In this document: one piece after another, positions 58,546 to 64,000 of the stretch
Numbering within the stretch: position 1 is the first letter of the stretch
Layout of the letters: the number at the start of each line of letters is the position of its first letter
Assembly (NCBI RefSeq): GCF_036226525.1
Contig: NZ_CP108487.1
Span: 2,914,001 to 2,978,000 of the forward strand
From: Kribbella sp. NBC_01245
GTDB lineage: Bacteria > Actinomycetota > Actinomycetes > Propionibacteriales > Kribbellaceae
Direction: 5' to 3'
Length of the DNA: 64,000 nt
Notes under the pieces: model-generated
Told to the model about the DNA's origin: nothing
Seen by the model: the letters and a program-made list of their open reading frames with translations, nothing else
Databases searched by the model: none
Made by a program: the position numbers and the translations under genes

Positions 58546-59597
58546 TGGCGACGGCCGACGTCGAGGCCGTCTGGCGGATCGAGTCGGCGCGGATCGTCGC
58601 CGCGCTGACCCGGTTCACCGGCGATTTCGGGCTGGCCGAGGATGCTACCCAGGAGGCGGTGGCTGAGGCGCTGGCGTCGTGGCCGGTTGCCGCTCCGGCC
58701 AATCCGGCCGGCTGGCTGATGGCCACGGCCCGGCGGCGGGCGATCGACGCGGTCCGCCGGCGGACCGCCCTGCAGGACCGGTACGCCCTGCTGGCGGCCG
58801 GCCCGGCGGTCGACGACGAAATCGACCCCGACAGGATCGACGACGACGTATTGGCGCCGATGTTCGTCAGCTGCCACCCGGTGCTCTCCCGCGAGGCCCG
58901 GGTGGCGCTGACCCTGCGCGTGGTCGGCGGCCTGTCCAGCGAGGAGATCGCCCGCGCGTTCCTCGTGCCTGTGCCGACCGTGCAGGCCCGCATCACCCGG
59001 GGCAAGAAGACGATCGCGGCGGCCGGGGTGCCGTTCGAGCTGCCGGCGGCCGACGAGCGCCGGGAGCGGCTCGGCGGTGTGCTCAGCGTCCTCTACGTGA
59101 TCTTCACCGAGGGGTCGACGGCCACGTCGGGCGACCGGCTGCTGCGCCCCGACCTCGCGTACGAGGCGATCCGGCTGGCCCGCACGCTGGCCGCGCTGGC
59201 CAAGGCATCGACTCGCGGCCTCGGTCCCTATGGCCTGCAGGCCGCGATCGCCGCCGCCCACGCGTCGGCGCCCTCGGTCGAGGCGACCGATTGGGACCGG
59301 ATCGTAGTGCTCTACGAGGCGCTCGGCCGGGTCGCGCCCTCGCCGGTGGTGGAACTCAATCGGGCCGTCGCCGTGGCCATGGCCTCGGGTCCGGCGCAAG
59401 CCCTGGCCATCGTGGACGAGCTGATCGCCTTGGACCGGCTCCCCCGTTCGCATTTGGTTCCGACCGTACGCGGGGAGCTGCTGGCCCGCCTCGGCCGGCG
59501 ACCGGAGGCGCGCGCCGAGCTGGAGCTGGCGGCCCGGCTGTGCGCCAACCAGCGCGAACGCTCAGTGCTGCTGCGCAAGGCGGCCGCGCTGGACTGA
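58545..59597 (+). CDS. ECF42-type RNA polymerase sigma factor
   Basis: Protein of 350 residues. The sigma-2 region reads DFGLAEDATQEAVAEALASW ... NPAGWLMATARRRAIDAVRR, and the sigma-4 HTH reads SREARVALTLRVVGGLSSEE, IARAFLVPVPTVQARITRGK. A long C-terminal extension of about 170 residues with TPR-like helices (FTEGSTATSGDRLLRPDLAY ... VVELNRAVAVAMASGPAQAL) defines group ECF42 (DUF6596). The start overlaps the stop of the DGPF protein gene, the usual ECF42 operon. The family has no anti-sigma factor; activity is thought to be controlled by the extension. Confidence 0.92.
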   Translation: MATADVEAVWRIESARIVAALTRFTGDFGLAEDATQEAVAEALASWPVAAPANPAGWLMATARRRAIDAVRRRTALQDRYALLAAGPAVDDEIDPDRIDDDVLAPMFVSCHPVLSREARVALTLRVVGGLSSEEIARAFLVPVPTVQARITRGKKTIAAAGVPFELPAADERRERLGGVLSVLYVIFTEGSTATSGDRLLRPDLAYEAIRLARTLAALAKASTRGLGPYGLQAAIAAAHASAPSVEATDWDRIVVLYEALGRVAPSPVVELNRAVAVAMASGPAQALAIVDELIALDRLPRSHLVPTVRGELLARLGRRPEARAELELAARLCANQRERSVLLRKAAALD

Positions 59598-59664
59598 CTC
59601 CTCGAGCTCGGCCGCGCCGGATCGTGATGTCACCCACGGTGTGACGTGACTCGCCCGTTTCGAA

Positions 59665-59696
59665 CCTCCTGCCGGACTAGCGTGATCGGCAGGAGG
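59665..59696 (+). promoter_or_regulatory. Hairpin that sequesters the YndJ ribosome-binding site
   Basis: CCTCCTGCCG at 59665-59674 is the exact complement of CGGCAGGAGG at 59687-59696, with a 12-base loop. The right arm contains the AGGAGG Shine-Dalgarno sequence that serves the GTG at 59705. Formation of the stem would block ribosome access, so temperature- or factor-dependent translation is plausible. Confidence 0.55.
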
Positions 59697-59704
59697 TGGC
59701 GCAG

Positions 59705-60538
59705 GTGATCGTCATCGTTCACGCCGTCGTCAGTCTGGGCATGCTCGTCATCCTTCCGCTGGGTCTACATCTCGTTTCGAGCGGTACGACGCTCCGCAGG
59801 TGGTGGTGGGTGGCGGCCGTGCCGGGGGTGCTGGCCCTCTGGCTTCCGCGCGGACCGGTCTCGATCACCCTGGCCTCGATCTACTTCGCCGGCACCGGAG
59901 TTCTCGCGATCGTCGGCCTGTTCGCCGCTCGGCGGGTCCTGCGGGAAGGCCGCGCCGGCAAGGCCGTGGCGATGGCGACGGCCTTCGGGACGCCGGCGGT
60001 CGCGGCCCTCGCGCTGGTCGCCGAGCGTGCGTCGTACCCCTTGTTCGGGTTCAAGCTGTCGGTGCTGTCGTTGACCGTGGCGCATTTCCACTTCGCGGGA
60101 TTCGCCGCGGCGCTGGTCGCGTTCCTGGTGGCCGGGGCCGTTCCGGGCCAGGCGGCGGACCTCGCGTCGTACTCGGTTCCCGTCGGCACTCTCGTCGTCC
60201 TGCTCGGGTTCTTCGTCGGCGACTGGCTCGAGCTCGTCGGCGCCGTCATCCTCACCGCGGGGATGTGGCTCGTCGGGTGGTGCCTGCTGCGGCTGCGCGC
60301 GGGCGCCGACCAGGTGACCCGGGTGTTGCTCGCGACGTCCGGCGGGGTACTCGCGGCCACGATGGTCCTCGCGCTTTCGTGGGCCCTCGGCCATGTGGTG
60401 GACACGCCGTACCTGCCGATCGAGTGGATGGCCGCCACCCACGGCGTCGCGAACGCCCTCGGCTTCGCCCTGTGCGGCCTGCTCGCCCTCCGACGACTCA
60501 CCCCAGACAGGCTCGCCCCGGACAAGGTGGACGCATGA
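59705..60538 (+). CDS. YndJ-like multi-pass membrane protein
   Basis: Protein of about 277 residues with 7-8 hydrophobic segments (VIVIVHAVVSLGMLVILPLG, LTVAHFHFAGFAAALVAFLV, GVLAATMVLALSWALGHVVD). The TVAHFHFAG and EWMAATHGVANALGF blocks are typical of the YndJ family. Function unknown. GTG 59705 is preferred to GTG 59696 because the AGGAGG ends at 59696, giving 8-base spacing. It is translationally coupled to the DUF1990 gene (ATGA overlap), a common pair. Confidence 0.8.
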   Translation: MIVIVHAVVSLGMLVILPLGLHLVSSGTTLRRWWWVAAVPGVLALWLPRGPVSITLASIYFAGTGVLAIVGLFAARRVLREGRAGKAVAMATAFGTPAVAALALVAERASYPLFGFKLSVLSLTVAHFHFAGFAAALVAFLVAGAVPGQAADLASYSVPVGTLVVLLGFFVGDWLELVGAVILTAGMWLVGWCLLRLRAGADQVTRVLLATSGGVLAATMVLALSWALGHVVDTPYLPIEWMAATHGVANALGFALCGLLALRRLTPDRLAPDKVDA

Positions 60539-61041
60539 AGCTCGACGACCTCGCGGATCGACGGTTCAACTACGACTGTGTGGGCAGTACGACGGACGAA
60601 GCGAAAACGCCGACCGGGTATCACCGGTTGCAGATCCGGGAGCGAGTCGGCGACGCGGTGGCCTTCGAACGGTTGGCCGAGGCGGTGATGCGGTTCGACA
60701 TGCACCGCGCCGCCGGGATCAGGATGCAGGCCACGACCGCCCGGGCCGAGATCGGCACGATGACGCTCGGTCGACTGGCGGTCATTCCCGTTCCCTGCAA
60801 GGTGGTCTGGGTCGCCAACGAGGCCGATCGGATCGGTTTCGCCTACGGGACTCTCGACGGTCATCCCGAGGCGGGCGAGGAAGCCTTCGTCGTCACCCGC
60901 GAGCCCGACGGCACCTGGTTCACACTGCTCGCCTACAGCCGCCCAGCCACCTGGTATGCCCGCCTCGGCGGCCCCGTGACCCGTGTCGCCCAGACCCAAG
61001 CCGCCCACCACTACGCCCGCTCCCTGCGCAAACTCGCCTGA
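60535..61041 (+). CDS. DUF1990 family protein
   Basis: Protein of 168 residues. FNYDCVGSTTDEAKTPTGYH, RLQIRERVGDAVAFERLAEA and VNEADRIGFAYGTLDGHPEA-type motifs (here ANEADRIGFAYGTL) and the ending ARLGGPVTRVAQTQAAHHYA match DUF1990. The family is small, cytoplasmic and uncharacterised. Its ATG overlaps the YndJ stop. YndJ-DUF1990 adjacency is seen in other bacteria, so a joint membrane-related role is likely. Confidence 0.85.
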   Translation: MKLDDLADRRFNYDCVGSTTDEAKTPTGYHRLQIRERVGDAVAFERLAEAVMRFDMHRAAGIRMQATTARAEIGTMTLGRLAVIPVPCKVVWVANEADRIGFAYGTLDGHPEAGEEAFVVTREPDGTWFTLLAYSRPATWYARLGGPVTRVAQTQAAHHYARSLRKLA

Positions 61042-61068
61042 CCCCTGAGAACGCGAAGGCCTCGCTGC

Positions 61069-61662
61069 TCAGGACCACGCGTGCTGGGGATAGAGCCACC
61101 GGCGGAAGGCGCGGCTCAAGCGCGGCATGATCAGAAAGGTGAGGATCGGAGCCAGCAGAGTGGGGAATAGCGCAGCTCGTACCGGCAACGGCCAGGTGAC
61201 CACATTAGGGGTGATCAACCAATTGAGGACGAGAGAAACTGGAAATGCGCCCAACACCGTCACCAGCGTCGTCTTCCATTTGGGCGGTGGCAACACCCGG
61301 TGCTCAGGAAGGCTGAACCACGTCTCCGTGCCGGTGATCTGCGGCGGCGCTTCGGACAGCTCACGGGCAATTTTGTGGACCTTCGTCAGCCATTCCAGTC
61401 GTTGCGGCAGGCGCATCCATTCCTGCAGCCGTTGTTCGCTCGTGAATCGCAGGACGCTGTGATAGATGCCGCCGCTTTCCTGCGGATGTAACCAGGTCAC
61501 ACCGTCATGACCACAGAACGTCCGGGCGTACGCAGCGATCTCATGGGTCAGCTGCTCGAACTGTTCTTCCTTGCCGTCTTCAACCTCCCAGGTGATCACC
61601 AAGGTCACACCTCGCCCCTGCCCCGGCAGGCCCGACGACGAACCGGCCGCGTCAGCGCTCAT
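61069..61662 (-). CDS. Antibiotic biosynthesis monooxygenase-domain membrane protein
   Basis: Protein of 197 residues. Residues 18-115 are an ABM-type ferredoxin-like domain (VTLVITWEVEDGKEEQFEQL, HSVLRFTSEQRLQEWMRLPQ). Two to three hydrophobic segments follow (TLVTVLGAFPVSLVLNWLIT, AALFPTLLAPILTFLIMP). The fusion of ABM to a C-terminal membrane anchor is a known actinobacterial type without defined function. Its start overlaps the end of the DJ-1/PfpI gene by 11 bases, so the two are co-transcribed. Confidence 0.82.
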   Translation of the reverse strand: MSADAAGSSSGLPGQGRGVTLVITWEVEDGKEEQFEQLTHEIAAYARTFCGHDGVTWLHPQESGGIYHSVLRFTSEQRLQEWMRLPQRLEWLTKVHKIARELSEAPPQITGTETWFSLPEHRVLPPPKWKTTLVTVLGAFPVSLVLNWLITPNVVTWPLPVRAALFPTLLAPILTFLIMPRLSRAFRRWLYPQHAWS

Positions 61663-62359
61663 CGCCCAGCATGGCGAGTAGACGCTGTGCGGTTTCCACG
61701 CTGGATTGCGAATTCTGCCCGGTGATCAGGGTGCCGTCGACGACGACGGTGCTCGACCATGGCGGGCCGGGCTCAGGCAACGCGCCCAGCCGACGCAACC
61801 GCGCTTCCACAAAGTACGGCGTTGCTTCACCGAGTCCGCCCTGGAGCTCCTCCTCGTCGCTGAACGAGGTCAGACGTTTGCCGGCGAACGCGAAAGTCCC
61901 GTCGGGACGTGTCGCGCTGAGCAACGCGGCCAGGCCATGGCACAACGCGGCGATCGGCAGGTCACGGGCGGCGGCGTCGGCCAGCAACCGTCCCACCTCA
62001 GCGTCGATCGCCAGATCGGTCATCGGCGCGTGCCCACCCGGGATGTAGACGGCGTCGTAGTCGTCAAGGGACACCTTTGCCACCGGCAGCGGTGCGGCCA
62101 GGCTGTCCTCGATCGAGTCGAGGTAGCGGCGGAAGTCGGCGGCGTCCGCTTCCGCGACACCACCGCGCTCATCGAGACTGGCCGGATCCACCGTCGGCCG
62201 CGCACCACCAGGCGTGGCGATATCCACCTCGAACCCGGCCTCGCTCAGCACCCGGTGCGACGCGGCGACCTCCTCGGCCCAGAACCCGGTCGGATGGTCG
62301 CTGCCATCAATCAGCCTGACCGTGGCAGCCGCGCTCAGGATCATCAAAATCTTCGCCAC
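61652..62359 (-). CDS. DJ-1/PfpI-family (type 1 glutamine amidotransferase-like) protein
   Basis: Protein of 235 residues. The nucleophile elbow IAALCHGLAALLSA contains the conserved Cys, and DDYDAVYIPGGHAPMTDLA the usual loop. It resembles the Hsp31/chaperone and glyoxalase-III branch (FWAEEVAASHRVLSEAGFEV, DIATPGGARPTVDPASL). Roles in methylglyoxal or protein deglycation are known for relatives. First gene of a two-gene operon with the ABM membrane protein. Confidence 0.88.
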   Translation of the reverse strand: MAKILMILSAAATVRLIDGSDHPTGFWAEEVAASHRVLSEAGFEVDIATPGGARPTVDPASLDERGGVAEADAADFRRYLDSIEDSLAAPLPVAKVSLDDYDAVYIPGGHAPMTDLAIDAEVGRLLADAAARDLPIAALCHGLAALLSATRPDGTFAFAGKRLTSFSDEEELQGGLGEATPYFVEARLRRLGALPEPGPPWSSTVVVDGTLITGQNSQSSVETAQRLLAMLGDER

Positions 62360-62735
62360 AATACATTCCCCTTCAACAAAAGAACGAGCGGTAATCGTCG
62401 ATCACACCTGGCGGCGAAAAGGTAACACCATTATTTGCGCCCGCCCACGTATGGTCGAGTTCGGCGACTTTGGTAAAGATCGCTGTGCTGCAAGCCGCGC
62501 AATCCAACGATTTACTTCGTGGCCCCGGCCGTGCCCGTCAAAGGCGATATTCACCGCAACAACTCGCCGATTTTCTGCATTCGCGAGCGAGGCCGGCCGC
62601 TGCCCGCCTGTCCGGAATCGGCCAGATCGCCCCGGAGAGCAAATCACCGTCGAATTCCGCTAGCCTCATCCGGTGTCAAGTGTGCGTGGTGCTGGGACAT
62701 AGACATCACTGACTGGCATCGCGCACACTCGCAGG
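62360..62735. other. Divergent promoter region without gene
   Basis: This 376-base region between divergent genes is lower in GC than the rest and has no supported ORF. It contains A-rich blocks near 62370-62440, likely the promoter of the DJ-1/PfpI gene. I see no repeat or clear operator in it. Confidence 0.45.
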
Positions 62736-63068
62736 GTGAGTAGGCGCATCGTTATAGCAACCGTCGTATCGATCGCAGCGGCTTCTACGCCGGCGGCGGC
62801 CGCCCTCAGTCACGCCCAGGACGGCAAGCAGATGGAGGTAGTGAGAGTGACCTCAAATCAGGAGCCCCCGCCTCCATTTTTCGTGCCCGGAGACGAGCTG
62901 CCACTCATGGACAAGCACGGGAATCCAGTGGTCGACGCCGACGGTAACCCTGTGACCGTGCCCCTCCATCCGCCGGACAGCAAGGGCGAGCCGCCCGGAA
63001 CCACCCACCACCGAGTCGTTGGCGATGATGGCTCGCCCGGCGAGGTCGTCATCGCCCCGCCCCAGTAA
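62736..63068 (+). CDS. Small secreted Pro-rich protein of unknown function
   Basis: Protein of 110 residues from a GTG. Signal peptide (MSRRIVIATVVSIAAASTPA, cleavage after AAA). The mature chain is acidic and Pro/Gly-rich (NQEPPPPFFVPGDELPLMDK, HGNPVVDADGNPVTVPLHPP) and low in hydrophobic core residues, so probably extended or disordered. Two HGNP/DGNP imperfect repeats resemble short Ca-binding loops. Unknown function; the next gene lies 98 bases downstream on the same strand. Confidence 0.65.
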   Translation: MSRRIVIATVVSIAAASTPAAAALSHAQDGKQMEVVRVTSNQEPPPPFFVPGDELPLMDKHGNPVVDADGNPVTVPLHPPDSKGEPPGTTHHRVVGDDGSPGEVVIAPPQ

Positions 63069-63166
63069 CCGGAGAGCGGGAGGGCCCAGCGCTTGGCTCG
63101 GCAACGCCGAGCAGCTGTCGTCGGTATCGGCACTCATAGGCCCCCAGTCACCGCTCTACAAGTTCG

Positions 63167-63868
63167 GTGCGGCTCCTAGACCACGCTGGCCGGCCCCCAC
63201 GCTCGGGTCCCTCGCGCCCACAAGCACGCAAGGCCACCATCTTGGCCATGGTAATCGCCACCCTCGCCGGCCCCACGGCAGCATTCCTGGTTGTAGATCG
63301 ACTCGACTCGCGACAGGCCACCGAAACAGCTGAGCCGCCGGAGCGCGCGACACGCAGACAAAAGCTGGTCATCGAAGAACCACGCGTCGCTTTTGATCGG
63401 CGCACCTGGGAGGGACGGATGCCCTCGAGCAAGGAGCTGTTCTTCGAGCGCCTGATCGTGAGCGGCTGGCCCAGGAACCTTGCCGAGTTCTCGCCCCGTG
63501 CAGCGCTCACGAGACAGGTGACAATCGACGGAACGAGTTACAAGGATGCATTCCTCATCAAGCACGACGTCACACTGGAAGCGATCTCACTCCATCCTCT
63601 GGCTCGTGAAGTCGTCGGCATCTTCGGCTCAGGTGCCGGGGGAACGTGCCGATGGGCAATGACGGTCAATGGATTCCAAACAGGGGAATTCACGACCACC
63701 GACGAGGACTCAGCCACGATCCGCATCAAGCTCGGAGAGCCCCGTCTCGACCGGACCCTCAGCATCCACGCGTTCCCCGAGGACAGCCCCGCCGATGTCC
63801 CATGTCTGATGGCTCCGCTGCAACAGTTCAAGACTTCAGGCCGGACATACACGCGAACACCCACCTAA
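63167..63868 (+). CDS. Membrane-anchored protein of unknown function
   Basis: Protein of 233 residues from GTG. An N-terminal basic segment precedes a single hydrophobic helix (TILAMVIATLAGPTAAFLVV), so a large extracytoplasmic domain follows. That domain has two Cys (GGTCRWAM, DVPCLMA) and strand-like sequence (GEFTTTDEDSATIRIKLGEP). I recognise no family. Composition is less GC-biased than in the first 45 kb, in keeping with an accessory origin. The start is uncertain because no good Shine-Dalgarno sequence precedes the GTG. Confidence 0.6.
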   Translation: MRLLDHAGRPPRSGPSRPQARKATILAMVIATLAGPTAAFLVVDRLDSRQATETAEPPERATRRQKLVIEEPRVAFDRRTWEGRMPSSKELFFERLIVSGWPRNLAEFSPRAALTRQVTIDGTSYKDAFLIKHDVTLEAISLHPLAREVVGIFGSGAGGTCRWAMTVNGFQTGEFTTTDEDSATIRIKLGEPRLDRTLSIHAFPEDSPADVPCLMAPLQQFKTSGRTYTRTPT

Positions 63869-64000
63869 GCGATCACAAAGTAAAACCTCGCCGACCTGAG
63901 CAGCTCCGCAAAAGGATTCTGGTCAGTGGCCGCCCAGCGCTACATCGCTCCGTCGCACGCCTTCAGCATGCGCCCCCTAACCCGAGGGGGTTCCAGGGTC
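63869..64000. other. Window end, no feature
   Basis: No gene, repeat or terminator is supported in the last 132 bases; the only notable sequence is CCCTAACCCGAGGGG near 63973, a short GC-rich stretch. A gene beyond the edge may start or end here. Confidence 0.4.

Overview
The window is high-GC DNA (about 70 percent by eye) with many GTG and a few TTG starts, strong G/C third-position bias, a thioredoxin promoter of the actinobacterial sigma-R type, mycothiol-era families such as DinB/DUF664, and many secreted carbohydrate-active enzymes with ricin, F5/8-like or CBM35-like modules. This fits a free-living, spore- or mycelium-type actinomycete chromosome. Frequent CGTAC motifs and the gene repertoire suggest Nocardioidales, for instance Kribbella, but that is inference. 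No rRNA, tRNA, CRISPR array, intact insertion sequence or prophage was seen.

Layout. 0.1-6.1 kb: thioredoxin with a histidine-rich tail, a phospholipase D-like protein, and a divergent D-amino acid dehydrogenase/PucR regulator pair. 6.4-11.8 kb: secreted endonuclease-like protein, then a type III PKS - methyltransferase - flavoprotein operon (srsABC-like order) diverging from a UbiA prenyltransferase, plus a LysR regulator facing an MFS exporter. 13.3-22.5 kb: secreted proteins (DUF4185, lysyl oxidase-like, GH27), an SDR lacking its catalytic residues, and a YdcF protein. 22.5-23.3 kb: a gene-free giant palindrome made of about 44-bp repeats. 23.4-33.1 kb: S41 peptidase with a histone-H1-like tail, small enzymes, a GH18-ricin chitinase and several regulators. 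33.2-36.3 kb: three-gene operon of peptidoglycan-binding enzymes (DUF1906, M23, M74). 38.4-43.5 kb: LacI-regulated sugar ABC transporter plus a GH32-like hydrolase. 44.6-49.2 kb: hydrolase, desaturase, methyltransferase and LuxR genes.

From about 49.2 kb the region looks accessory: short secreted proteins, a truncated GNAT, a DNA ligase remnant, a 22-bp palindrome, an S1-type protease, a TPR-like protein with a small upstream ORF, an ECF42 sigma factor with its DGPF/YCII partner, a YndJ-DUF1990 pair, a DJ-1/PfpI protein and uncharacterised secreted proteins.

Genes that most likely work together: the phenolic-lipid cluster (7.5-10.9 kb), the murein-hydrolase operon (33.2-36.3 kb), the sugar uptake operon (38.4-43.5 kb) and the ECF42 module (58.2-59.6 kb). 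Apart from these the window is a mosaic of small transcription units, often regulator/target pairs, separated by strong hairpin terminators. The most unusual sequence is non-coding: a register-perfect palindrome of about 760 bp, a 166-bp near-complete hairpin, a 94-bp hairpin with perfect 30-bp arms, and a 33-bp tandem repeat. Start codons were reassigned where Shine-Dalgarno sequences or family N-termini argued for it, and this is stated in the entries.
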